Origin: Micavibrio sp. UBA6929
Lineage (GTDB): Bacteria; Pseudomonadota; Alphaproteobacteria; Micavibrionales; Micavibrionaceae
Assembly (NCBI GenBank): GCA_002448815.1
Contig: DKAJ01000012.1
Span: 53,122-78,744, forward strand
DNA length: 25,623 nt
Reading direction: 5' to 3'
Shown here: positions 7,473-14,984 of the stretch, piece by piece
Numbering within the stretch: position 1 is the first letter of the stretch
Layout: every line of letters starts with the position of its first letter
The notes under the pieces: generated by a model
What the model saw: only the letters and a program-made list of their open reading frames with translations
Told to the model about the DNA's origin: nothing
Databases searched by the model: none
Made by a program: the position numbers and the translations under genes

Positions 7473-8639
7473 TTATGCGGCTTTTTTCATTTCTTCGACG
7501 AAACGCTCAAACAGGTAATAGCTATCCTCTGGGCCGGGTGAGGCCTCTGGGTGGTATTGCACTGAAAAAACTGGTTTGCCTTCTAGGCGCAGACCTTCGT
7601 TTGATCCGTCAAACAGGCTGACATGGGTTGCTTTCACGCCTGCTGGCAAGCTGTCTTCGATCACTTCGAAGCCGTGGTTTTGTGATGTGATTTCAACCTT
7701 GCTTGTTTCTAGGTCTTTTACGGGGTGGTTGCCGCCGCGGTGACCTAGGTGCATTTTGCGAGTTTTACCGCCCAGTGCAAGGGCAAGCAATTGGTGGCCT
7801 AGGCAAATGCCGAATAGGGGGATGCCTGCTTCGATGATAGCTTTGATCATTGGCACGGCGTATGCGCCAGTCGCGCTTGGGTCGCCAGGACCGTTTGAAA
7901 GGAAGACGCCGTCTGGCTTCATCGCAAGAATGTCCTCAGCAGATGTCTGCGCGGGCACGACGGTGACGTCACATCCTGCATTGGCCAAGCATCGCAAGAT
8001 ATTGCGCTTGGCGCCAAAATCAACCGCAACAACTTTCTTGATCGGTGCGTCTTGTGTGCCGTAGCCGCCTTTAAGGCTCCACAGGCTTTCATTCCAGTCA
8101 TAGGGCTTTGTGCATGTGACGTCCTTGGCAAGGTCTAATCCATCAAGGCCAGGGAACTGCTTCGCTTGAGAATACAGCGCATCCAAGTCAAATTCGCCCG
8201 CAGCGTTATAAGCAATCACGCCGTTAGGTGCGCCGTTATCGCGAATATGGCGGGTGAGGGCACGCGTATCAATGTTACTGATCCCTGGAAGGTTCTTTTC
8301 CTTCAGCCATGCATCCAAATTTTGCTGAGCACGCCAGTTTGAAGGCAAAGTCAAATCCTCGCGTACGATCATGCCGCGCGCAGCAGGCTCAAGGCATTCA
8401 TTATCCTCGTCATTCGTGCCGACATTACCAATGTGTGGAAATGTGAAGTTAACAATCTGTCCCGCATAACTGGGGTCAGTCATAACTTCTTGGTAACCGG
8501 TAAGGGATGTGTTGAAACAAATTTCGCCAACATTGGTTGTTTCGGCACCAAATCCAGTGCCCCAAATGATAGTTCCGTTGGCAAAAACAATAACGCCCGT
8601 TGCATTCTTAGGACGATTTATATTAGAAAAGTCTGGCAT
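7473..8639 (-). CDS. carA: Carbamoyl-phosphate synthase small subunit (glutamine amidotransferase)
   Basis: CarA hydrolyses glutamine and channels ammonia to CarB. The 388-aa protein has the N-terminal small-subunit domain (GTGFGAET..GEICFNTSLTGYQE) and a C-terminal class I amidotransferase domain with nucleophile C279 in GICLGHQ and partners H363 and E365 in QYHPEASPGP. It is the first gene of the carAB operon. Its only ribosome-site candidate, AGAGAG ten bases upstream of the ATG, forms part of the 3' arm of a perfect 8-bp hairpin, which could limit translation. The leader shares a 78-base divergent gap with yqeY. Confidence 0.98.
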   Translation of the reverse strand: MPDFSNINRPKNATGVIVFANGTIIWGTGFGAETTNVGEICFNTSLTGYQEVMTDPSYAGQIVNFTFPHIGNVGTNDEDNECLEPAARGMIVREDLTLPSNWRAQQNLDAWLKEKNLPGISNIDTRALTRHIRDNGAPNGVIAYNAAGEFDLDALYSQAKQFPGLDGLDLAKDVTCTKPYDWNESLWSLKGGYGTQDAPIKKVVAVDFGAKRNILRCLANAGCDVTVVPAQTSAEDILAMKPDGVFLSNGPGDPSATGAYAVPMIKAIIEAGIPLFGICLGHQLLALALGGKTRKMHLGHRGGNHPVKDLETSKVEITSQNHGFEVIEDSLPAGVKATHVSLFDGSNEGLRLEGKPVFSVQYHPEASPGPEDSYYLFERFVEEMKKAA

Positions 8640-8650
8640 GACTTGATTAC

Positions 8651-8675
8651 TCTCTAGCTAGGGTTCCGCTAGAGA
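8651..8675 (-). promoter_or_regulatory. Perfect 8-bp dyad in the carA leader
   Basis: TCTCTAGC (8651-8658) and GCTAGAGA (8668-8675) flank a 9-base loop. In carA mRNA the 3' arm contains most of the only candidate ribosome site, AGAGAG (8655-8650). It could be a translational control hairpin or a DNA operator in the carA/yqeY divergent region. No clear -35/-10 pair was recognised for either gene. Confidence 0.5.
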
Positions 8676-8717
8676 AGGAGTCTATAAACGAACCGAACCA
8701 AAAAGGAAAGAAAAATC

Positions 8718-9179
8718 GTGTCAAAAAGACAAGAATTTAATACAGCGCTAAAAGAATCGATGAAAAACAAGGATATGACAGCAGTATCCACAATTCGTTT
8801 AATTTTGGCGGCGTTGAAAGATCGTGATGTTGCTGCGCGCACATCGGGGCAAAGTGAAGGCGTGAATGAAACGGAAATTCTAGCGATGTTGCAAAGTATG
8901 CTGAAGCAGCGCGCCGAATCGATCTGTATCTATGAAAAGTCGGATCGCCAAGATTTGGCAGATCGTGAACACGCAGAAGTAAAGGTGATCAAAAAGTTTT
9001 TGCCTGAGCCTTTAGAGGGAGCCGAGCTGGAAAAAGTCATCGATGATTTGATCGCATCAACTGGCGCGCAAAGCATCAAAGACATGGGTAAGATTATGGG
9101 CGCGTTAAAAACGGACTATGCTGGTCGCGTGGATATGAGCGCAACAGGTGCCCTCGTTAGGTCGAAACTGTCAGCCTAG
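8718..9179 (+). CDS. GatB/YqeY domain-containing protein
   Basis: This 153-aa YqeY-like protein is all-helical and resembles the tRNA-binding tail of the GatB subunit of the tRNA-dependent amidotransferase. A role in tRNA or amidation metabolism is assumed from that likeness only. Typical motifs are RLILAALKDRDVAAR near the N terminus, ILAMLQSMLKQRAESI, EVKVIKKFLPEPL in the middle and IKDMGKIMGALK near the C terminus. The start is GTG with AAAGGAAAG 8-10 bases upstream. It stands between carA (divergent) and dnaG, its usual place in alphaproteobacteria, and is closed by a strong terminator at 9202-9234, so it is probably not cotranscribed with dnaG. Confidence 0.93.
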   Translation: MSKRQEFNTALKESMKNKDMTAVSTIRLILAALKDRDVAARTSGQSEGVNETEILAMLQSMLKQRAESICIYEKSDRQDLADREHAEVKVIKKFLPEPLEGAELEKVIDDLIASTGAQSIKDMGKIMGALKTDYAGRVDMSATGALVRSKLSA

Positions 9180-9201
9180 ATTATGTAACTGGATGAGATA
9201 C

Positions 9202-9234
9202 AAAAAAGCCCCGCAATGAAAGCAGGGCTTTTTT
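9202..9234. terminator. Bidirectional intrinsic terminator
   Basis: AAAAAAGCCC and GGGCTTTTTT bracket an inner GC/GC pair with a C-A mismatch and the loop AATGAAA. Flanking A6 and T6 tracts let it work in both directions: for yqeY on the plus strand and for the small minus-strand ORF ending at 9252. Confidence 0.85.
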
Positions 9235-9251
9235 ATTATCATGTATGAAAT

Positions 9252-9386
9252 CTATGCTGATTTACAAATCTTACGCAGTGCTGAACAAATATCATTTGCA
9301 ATCGATTTGATTGATACAACTTGTTCGCTTTGCTTACCGTATTCAATGATCTTAATTTTATTATCTACTGAAAAAACCTTGGGCAT
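9252..9386 (-). CDS. Small hypothetical protein, 44 aa
   Basis: A 45-codon frame begins MPKVFSVDNKIKIIEYG and ends ALRKICKSA. It has an AGGTG ribosome site 6 bases before the ATG, a TATAAT promoter upstream at 9432-9461, and the bidirectional terminator 18 bases beyond its stop. The product is basic and soluble, with two cysteines (one in NDICSAL, one in RKICKSA) and no signal peptide. The N-terminal part has alternating hydrophobic residues suggestive of strands, and the C-terminal half suggests a helix. I do not recognise it; a small DNA- or RNA-binding protein is possible but unproven. A plus-strand frame (9241-9429) covers the same bases but has no ribosome site and starts directly in the terminator tail, so I prefer the minus strand. 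The transcript could also be a non-coding RNA of about 225 bases. Confidence 0.55.
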   Translation of the reverse strand: MPKVFSVDNKIKIIEYGKQSEQVVSIKSIANDICSALRKICKSA

Positions 9387-9431
9387 TTTACACCTATCTA
9401 TTATTTGCCGTTTGTCCGTTAACTGGTAAGC

Positions 9432-9461
9432 ATTATAGCAAGGAGATTATGTAAATGCAAA
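9432..9461 (-). promoter_or_regulatory. Promoter for the 44-aa small gene
   Basis: On the minus strand TTTGCA (9461-9456), an 18-base spacer and a perfect TATAAT (9437-9432) predict a start near 9425, about 38 bases before the small ORF's ATG. Confidence 0.55.
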
Positions 9462-9536
9462 TTTACTAATTCTCGCTTAATAAAAAACTTTATATGCGGC
9501 TCATTGGCATAATGCAAGTATAATAAGGCTTTATTT

Positions 9537-9563
9537 ATGCTTTTTTATGGGTAAAAAAGGCAT
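9537..9563. repeat. AT-rich inverted repeat upstream of dnaG
   Basis: CTTTTTTA and TAAAAAAG flank the 4-base loop TGGG as an 8-bp perfect stem. Allowing one bulge, ATGC and GCAT extend it to 11 pairs. It lies about 120 bases before dnaG. It lacks a GC core, so it is a poor terminator. Confidence 0.4.
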
Positions 9564-9679
9564 TTGAAACGTTGTGTCTTGTGGTGCTTGGTAAATGGTA
9601 ATTTTGTTGTTTGGATAAGATGCCTGAAGAAATAAAATAAAGGTGGTTTTTTAAGGGCAATCCGTTATTGAATAAGGCT

Positions 9680-11473
9680 ATGGCAATTTCACCACAATTT
9701 CTAGATGAGATACGCAACCGGCTCAGCCTGTCAGACATGATCGGGCGGCGGATTAAAGTCACGCGCGCAGGGCGCGAATTTAAGGCTTGCTGTCCTTTTC
9801 ATCATGAAAAAACGCCATCTTTTACAATTAACGATGATAAGCAGTTCTATCATTGCTTTGGCTGCGGTGCGCATGGTGATGTTCTGAAATTTGTGATGGA
9901 GCACGATAACTTGCCGTTTCGTGAGGCGGTCGAAATGCTGGCATCAGAGGCGGGCCTTCAAATGCCAAAGGAAGACCCGCGCGCTATTGAAAAGGCTGAA
10001 AAGGCCAAAACGTTATATGATGTCATGGACGGCGTGGCGCAGTGGCTTCAAGGGCAATTGGCGCAGCCTGCTAATCATTATGTGATGGAATATTTGACGG
10101 GAAGAGGGCTCTCGCCCGAGACGTTAGCGCATTTTCGCGTTGGCTATGCGCCTAATAATGGCGGCGCTTTAGTCGCGTACCTTAAGGAGCAAAAAGTTAC
10201 GCTTGCGGATATGCAAGCACTTGGCCTTGTGAAAGTATCTCAAAAAACGGGCGAGCCTTATGCCTTCTTCCGTGATCGCGTTATGTTCCCAGTGACGGAT
10301 AAGCGCGGGCGTGTGATCGCCTTTGGCGGGCGAATCTTGCCTGATCACTTGCGCGAGCCTGACCGCGGCGATTTTAAGCCTCCTAAATACTTAAACTCTC
10401 CCGATACGCCGCTCTTCGATAAGGGGCGCGTTTTGTACGGCGAAGATAAGGCGCGTAAGGCCGCGCGTGATGGGCGTCCCATTTTGGTGACCGAAGGCTA
10501 TATGGATGTCATCGCGTGTCATCAGGCCGGCTTTGATGGTGCAGTTGCCCCAATGGGCACGGCACTCACCGAAGGGCAAATCGAGAGCCTGTGGAAAATG
10601 ATTCCCGCTTCTTTGAAGGAGCCGATTTTATGCTTTGACGGTGACCGCGCAGGCAAACAGGCCGCAGGCCGCGCGGCAGAGCGTATCGTGCCCATGTTGA
10701 TTCCTGGGCATTCGGCGCGGTTTTCATTCCTGCCTGATGGTGAAGATCCAGATAGTATGATCGCAGGCGGCGGTAAGCAGTCTTTTCAAAATTTGCTGGA
10801 TAGGGCGCTGCCGCTTGTCGATTATATCTGGGGGCAGCATATCGAGGGCAAGGCCCTGAAAACACCAGAAGAACGCGCAGCAATCGTGTCGGCGTTAAAG
10901 GAAAAGATTGCACAAATCCCTGATCCCGAAGTGCAGCGTCACTATAAGGCCTTGATCGATGAGAAAGTATCGAAGGCGTTCTTTGGTCATTATGAGCGCC
11001 GCGGTAATCAATCCCGTAATGCGCGCGCGCGAGGGAACGGTGCGCCGCGGTCAGGTGTTGCGGTGCGCCCCAAGATGCCGTTCTTTAATGATTTGTACGA
11101 TAAAATTTTGTTGGCGGCCTTGATCAATCATCCGTCCTTGTTTGATGACATTGAAGAACACGCGGCAAAACTGCGATTTGCAACGTCAGAAATAACCGCC
11201 CTAAAGGAGTTCGTGGTGCAAACTCTGTGCGGTGATCCTGATATTTCGCGCGATGAGTTGTGCGAAAAGCTGTCGGTCGCGGGCTATGAAAAAGAAAAGG
11301 GTGACATATTAAATGAAAAATTATATGTTCATGCCGCATTCGCAGCGCCCGTAAGTGATTCGCACGATGCCGATTTAGGCACGATCAAGACGAAGTGGTT
11401 GGAAATTTGGGACGCTATGCAGGCAAAAAATGCACAAAAGCAGCAGGCTCAGCACTGGAAAACACAAGTCTGA
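9680..11473 (+). CDS. dnaG: DNA primase
   Basis: Primase makes the RNA primers for replication and works with the DnaB helicase. From this ATG the product has 597 aa. The CHC2 zinc finger uses C38, H41, C59 and C62. The RNA polymerase core follows, with a Toprim domain at about 265-350 (VTEGYMDV near 270, then LCFDGDRAG near 317). The C-terminal third is the helicase-binding domain. The ATG gives the family-typical MAISPQFLDEIRNRL and has AAGG only 3-4 bases upstream. A TTG at 9668 with AAGGG ten bases upstream would add four residues (MNKA) and is a real alternative. It is followed by rpoD with 169 bases between, as in the macromolecular synthesis operon, but rpoD has its own promoter. Confidence 0.97.
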   Translation: MAISPQFLDEIRNRLSLSDMIGRRIKVTRAGREFKACCPFHHEKTPSFTINDDKQFYHCFGCGAHGDVLKFVMEHDNLPFREAVEMLASEAGLQMPKEDPRAIEKAEKAKTLYDVMDGVAQWLQGQLAQPANHYVMEYLTGRGLSPETLAHFRVGYAPNNGGALVAYLKEQKVTLADMQALGLVKVSQKTGEPYAFFRDRVMFPVTDKRGRVIAFGGRILPDHLREPDRGDFKPPKYLNSPDTPLFDKGRVLYGEDKARKAARDGRPILVTEGYMDVIACHQAGFDGAVAPMGTALTEGQIESLWKMIPASLKEPILCFDGDRAGKQAAGRAAERIVPMLIPGHSARFSFLPDGEDPDSMIAGGGKQSFQNLLDRALPLVDYIWGQHIEGKALKTPEERAAIVSALKEKIAQIPDPEVQRHYKALIDEKVSKAFFGHYERRGNQSRNARARGNGAPRSGVAVRPKMPFFNDLYDKILLAALINHPSLFDDIEEHAAKLRFATSEITALKEFVVQTLCGDPDISRDELCEKLSVAGYEKEKGDILNEKLYVHAAFAAPVSDSHDADLGTIKTKWLEIWDAMQAKNAQKQQAQHWKTQV

Positions 11474-11537
11474 GGGGCTATTTTAGTGTTTTTGACAGAA
11501 AAAGTTAGAAGTAAGAGTGTTTGTTGCGGTTTGATTG

Positions 11538-11565
11538 TTGACGCGAGCAAATCTATATAGATAAT
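11538..11565 (+). promoter_or_regulatory. Predicted rpoD promoter
   Basis: TTGACG (11538-11543), a 16-base spacer and GATAAT (11560-11565) lie in the dnaG-rpoD gap, with the start expected near 11572 and a leader of about 70 bases. The leader ends in AAGGGGGCTGGGGC before the ATG. Confidence 0.55.
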
Positions 11566-11642
11566 GATAAGCGTGGCAAAACATCTTTTATTTTCATGAA
11601 GATATGGACTAGATTTTTTACAAGGGGGCTGGGGCAATAATT

Positions 11643-13637
11643 ATGGCTTCAACAGCAAGTGGGCATTCGGCAGTGAGCAAAAAACAAGACGACGATAATA
11701 TCGAAACATCAGGCAAAGGCAGCTTTGCTTCAGTGATGAAGGCATTGGTTAAAGACGGTAAAGGTCGTGGTTTTTTAACCTATGATCAGATTAACGACGC
11801 CTTGCCTGCGGAAAACTTTACGTCCGAGCAAATCGACGATGCAATGGCCGCGCTATCTGATGTCGGTATTCAGCTTGTTGAAAAAGAAGATGACGTCAAT
11901 GATGATGACGATGTCAAAAGCAAAAGCAGTGATGACGCTGACGACGAAGACGACAGCGATGATGAAGATAAAGACGGCGATTACGAGGCCGGCGGTAACA
12001 TCAAAGACGATGATACAGGCCGCACGGATGATCCTGTGCGCATGTATTTGCGCGAAATGGGCGCGGTAGAACTTCTTTCACGCGAAGGTGAGATTGCTAT
12101 TGCCAAGCGCATCGAAGCAGGCCGTGCCTTGATGATTGGCGGTATTTGCGAAAGCCCACTGGCCATTGAATCGATGATTGCATGGTACGAAGCCCTGCAA
12201 AACGGTGATATTTTGCTGCGCGAAGTGATCGACTTGGACGCGACATACAACGTCGAAGAGGATGATCCTGAAGGCACAAGCTCAGATGATGAAACTGACG
12301 ACGACGAAAACGAAAGCGAAGAAGATTCAGAAAACGATAACGACGAAGAGGGCGACGATGATGACGTGAACCCAATGTCTTTGTCCGCAATGGAAGAAGA
12401 GCTTGCACCGCAGGTTTTCGAAGTGTTTGGTAAGATCAAAAAGACGTACCAAAGCATGCAAAAAATTCAGCAAGAGCGCCTTGATGCCTTGTTGAAAGGC
12501 AATGAGCCAGAAGCCAAAATTAACAAAAAATACGAAGATCACCGCGATACCCTTGTGGGCTTGATGGATGAAATCCACCTCAGCAACCCGCGTATCGAGC
12601 AGTTAATTGACCGCCTTTACACAATGAACCGTGAACTTGTTACCCATGAGGGTAAGATGTTGCGTATGGCGACAGGCTGTAAAGTAAAGCGCGAAGATTT
12701 CTTGAAGAAATACTACGGGGCAGAACTTGACCCATCTTGGATCGACAGCCTCAAAGGCGCGAATAAAAACTGGGATAAATTCGTCGAAAAACACAGCGAC
12801 GATGTTCTGAAACTGCGCGAGCAAGTTGCTGCAATCTCTGATGAGGCGATGCTGCCAATCAGCGAGTTTCGCCGCATCGTAGGTACCGTGCAAAAAGGCG
12901 AAAAAGAAGCAGCCCGCGCCAAGAAAGAAATGGTCGAAGCCAACTTGCGTTTGGTGATCTCGATCGCAAAGAAATACACAAACCGTGGTTTGCAATTCCT
13001 TGACCTTATTCAAGAGGGCAACATCGGCTTGATGAAGGCCGTTGATAAATTTGAATATCGCCGCGGTTATAAATTCTCAACCTATGCGACTTGGTGGATT
13101 CGCCAAGCGATTACCCGCTCGATCGCTGACCAAGCGCGCACAATTCGTATTCCTGTGCACATGATCGAAACGATCAATAAACTTGTACGCACATCACGTC
13201 AAATGATGCACGAAATTGGCCGCGAACCCACACCAGAAGAACTTTCTGTGCGTTTGCACATGCCACTGGATAAGGTGCGTAAAGTCCTTAAAATCGCAAA
13301 AGAGCCAGTATCTTTGGAAACGCCAATCGGTGATGAGGAAGATTCATCTTTGGGTGACTTTATCGAAGATAAAAACGCAATTGCGCCAATTGATTCGGCT
13401 ATTCACTCGAACTTGCGTGAAACGACAACCCGCGTTTTGGCCTCACTAACGCCGCGTGAAGAGCGCGTTTTGCGTATGCGTTTTGGTATCGGTATGAACA
13501 CCGACCATACCCTCGAAGAAGTAGGGCAGCAATTCAACGTAACGCGCGAGCGTATTCGTCAGATCGAAGCCAAAGCATTGCGTAAGCTCAAGCATCCAAG
13601 CCGCTCTCGTAAGCTGCGCAGCTTCCTTGATACCTAA
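11643..13637 (+). CDS. rpoD: Primary sigma factor RpoD (sigma-70)
   Basis: This is the housekeeping sigma factor that directs RNA polymerase to most promoters. The 664-aa protein shows region 1.1 (about 25-80), region 1.2 (DDPVRMYLREMGAVELLSRE, about 130-150), a long non-conserved region, region 2 (RLVISIAKKYTNRGLQFLDL, KFSTYATWWIRQAITR), region 3 (PTPEELSVRLHM) and region 4 with the recognition helix (EEVGQQFNVTRERIRQIEAKALRKL). Two Asp/Glu-rich tracts lie at about residues 80-128 and 205-243; such linkers are common in alphaproteobacterial RpoD. The ATG follows GGGGC sites. The downstream glycosyltransferase starts 32 bases later with no terminator seen between them. Confidence 0.98.
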   Translation: MASTASGHSAVSKKQDDDNIETSGKGSFASVMKALVKDGKGRGFLTYDQINDALPAENFTSEQIDDAMAALSDVGIQLVEKEDDVNDDDDVKSKSSDDADDEDDSDDEDKDGDYEAGGNIKDDDTGRTDDPVRMYLREMGAVELLSREGEIAIAKRIEAGRALMIGGICESPLAIESMIAWYEALQNGDILLREVIDLDATYNVEEDDPEGTSSDDETDDDENESEEDSENDNDEEGDDDDVNPMSLSAMEEELAPQVFEVFGKIKKTYQSMQKIQQERLDALLKGNEPEAKINKKYEDHRDTLVGLMDEIHLSNPRIEQLIDRLYTMNRELVTHEGKMLRMATGCKVKREDFLKKYYGAELDPSWIDSLKGANKNWDKFVEKHSDDVLKLREQVAAISDEAMLPISEFRRIVGTVQKGEKEAARAKKEMVEANLRLVISIAKKYTNRGLQFLDLIQEGNIGLMKAVDKFEYRRGYKFSTYATWWIRQAITRSIADQARTIRIPVHMIETINKLVRTSRQMMHEIGREPTPEELSVRLHMPLDKVRKVLKIAKEPVSLETPIGDEEDSSLGDFIEDKNAIAPIDSAIHSNLRETTTRVLASLTPREERVLRMRFGIGMNTDHTLEEVGQQFNVTRERIRQIEAKALRKLKHPSRSRKLRSFLDT

Positions 13638-13669
13638 AAACATTACCTAAACTGATCTCAGAGGTCGAA

Positions 13670-14596
13670 ATGGATATTGCAGTCTTATTACCGTGTTATA
13701 ACGAAGAGGCCGCAATCGCCGATGTTGTCGCCGCCTTTAAACAGGCGCTGCCGAAGGCCAGCATCTATGTCTATGATAATAACTCGTCGGATCAAACTGC
13801 GCAGGTCGCGCGTGATGCAGGCGCGATTGTGCGCACTGAATATCACCGGGGCAAGGGCAATGTTGTGCGCCGCATGTTTGCTGATATCGAGGCCGATATC
13901 TATTTGATGGCCGATGGTGACGGCACATATGATGCGCAGGCCGCGCCAGAGTTGGTGCAAAAATTGATGGATGAAAATGCCGATATGGTTGTCGGCGCAC
14001 GTGCAAAAGATCAGGGTGAAAAGCTTTACCGCCCGGGGCATCGCTTTGGCAACCGTATGTTAAACGGTGTGGTGCGCACGCTTTTTGGTGAAGGCGTGAC
14101 GGATATGCTCTCGGGTTATCGCGCGTTTTCTCGCCGCTTTGTCAAAAGCTTTCCTGCAACAGCGCGCGGTTTTGAAACCGAAACCGAGCTTACCATTCAT
14201 GCCTTAAAGCTGCGCTTGTCGGTGTTTGAGCTGCCGACGCATTATTATGATCGCGCCGAAGGCACACAAAGCAAGCTATCAACCTATAAAGATGGCATTC
14301 GCATCCTCAGTTTTATTGTCTTTTTCTTTAAAGAAATCAAACCGTTCCTGTTTTTTGGCCTCGTGTCTGTTGTGCTGGCGCTTATATCTTTGGGAGTAGG
14401 TATGCCAGTTGTCTTTGATTATTTTGAAACAGGCCTTGTCCCGCGCTTTCCAACCGCCGTTCTAAGTATGGGCGTTATGCTGTGCGCTGTTCTAAGCTTT
14501 ATCTGCGGCGTGATCCTTGATACCGTCAGCCGTGGGCGCATCGAAAATATCAGGCTTTCATATCTATCTTACCCCGCCTTGTCCGAAGAGGCCTAA
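13670..14596 (+). CDS. Family 2 glycosyltransferase (polyprenyl-phosphate type, GtrB-like)
   Basis: The 308-aa protein has an N-terminal GT-A domain starting IAVLLPCYNEE. The D-x-D-like metal site is ADGDGTYD at residues 81-88, followed by GARAKD, the FGNRMLNG segment and LSGYRAFSRRF. Two C-terminal membrane segments lie at about 224-245 and 263-285. This architecture is typical of enzymes that load a sugar onto undecaprenyl or dolichol phosphate at the inner membrane. AGAGGTCGAA precedes the ATG. The GtrA-like gene starts 4 bases after its stop and a polytopic protein follows, so the three are one unit, probably loading, flipping and transferring a sugar. The sugar cannot be read. Readthrough from rpoD is possible. 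Confidence 0.87.
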   Translation: MDIAVLLPCYNEEAAIADVVAAFKQALPKASIYVYDNNSSDQTAQVARDAGAIVRTEYHRGKGNVVRRMFADIEADIYLMADGDGTYDAQAAPELVQKLMDENADMVVGARAKDQGEKLYRPGHRFGNRMLNGVVRTLFGEGVTDMLSGYRAFSRRFVKSFPATARGFETETELTIHALKLRLSVFELPTHYYDRAEGTQSKLSTYKDGIRILSFIVFFFKEIKPFLFFGLVSVVLALISLGVGMPVVFDYFETGLVPRFPTAVLSMGVMLCAVLSFICGVILDTVSRGRIENIRLSYLSYPALSEEA

Positions 14597-14600
14597 GCTC

Positions 14601-14984
14601 ATGAAAAAGCAAATCGCATCGTTTTTGGCTGTTGGTGGGCTTGGATTCGCGGTGGATGCTGGTGTGACGCAGTTTTTAGTATCGTTCTTAGGCGCTGGTC
14701 AGTTAATGGCGCGCATTCCCGCCATTTTAATCGCCGTAAGCATAACCTTTTATTTCAACAAAAATCATACTTTTGACGCGCGTGATAATTGTATGGCGCG
14801 CTCATTTGGGATGTATGCGATTTCTACGGCGTTTGCGCAATCTTTAAATTTTGCTACGTATTCGCTGGCGGTAAAGACATTGCAGATCTCGGATCATTAT
14901 ACATTTATTGCCGTGGCAATGGGGTCTGTCTGCGCGGCATCAGTTACATTTATCATGTCAAAATATTGGGTGTTCAAGAAATGA
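14601..14984 (+). CDS. GtrA-like membrane protein
   Basis: The 127-aa protein has four predicted membrane segments (about residues 7-25, 34-52, 69-90 and 98-118) and matches the GtrA family, thought to flip polyprenyl-phosphate-linked sugars. Family features are FLAVGGLGFAVDAGV at the N terminus, a FNKNHTFD-type loop after helix 2, and the C-terminal MSKYWVFKK. The ATG at 14601 has AGAGG ten bases upstream; the frame extends upstream to 14517 inside the previous gene, which I reject. The stop overlaps the next start as ATGA, so translation of the two is probably coupled. Confidence 0.85.
   Translation: MKKQIASFLAVGGLGFAVDAGVTQFLVSFLGAGQLMARIPAILIAVSITFYFNKNHTFDARDNCMARSFGMYAISTAFAQSLNFATYSLAVKTLQISDHYTFIAVAMGSVCAASVTFIMSKYWVFKK

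Larger units (their letters stand above)
9387..9679. other. Non-coding spacer upstream of dnaG
   Basis: This AT-rich stretch holds the promoter of the small minus-strand gene (9432-9461) and an imperfect AT-rich hairpin (9537-9563). I could not identify a convincing dnaG promoter; the best candidate is TTTGGA, 17 bases, TAAAAT near 9610-9640. No other coding frame has a ribosome site. Confidence 0.5.

Noticed and set aside
9241..9429. 62-aa plus-strand frame after the yqeY terminator
   Set aside because: It begins just past the terminator with no ribosome site; the opposite strand has promoter, ribosome site, ORF and terminator in order.
11880..12380. Acidic tracts of rpoD as a foreign insertion
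   Set aside because: Asp/Glu-rich linkers at these places are usual in alphaproteobacterial RpoD, and codon use matches the rest of the gene.
11981..12457. 158-aa minus-strand Ser-rich frame
   Set aside because: It is the complement of the Asp/Glu-rich linkers of rpoD, which gives Ser/Leu-rich nonsense; no promoter or ribosome site.
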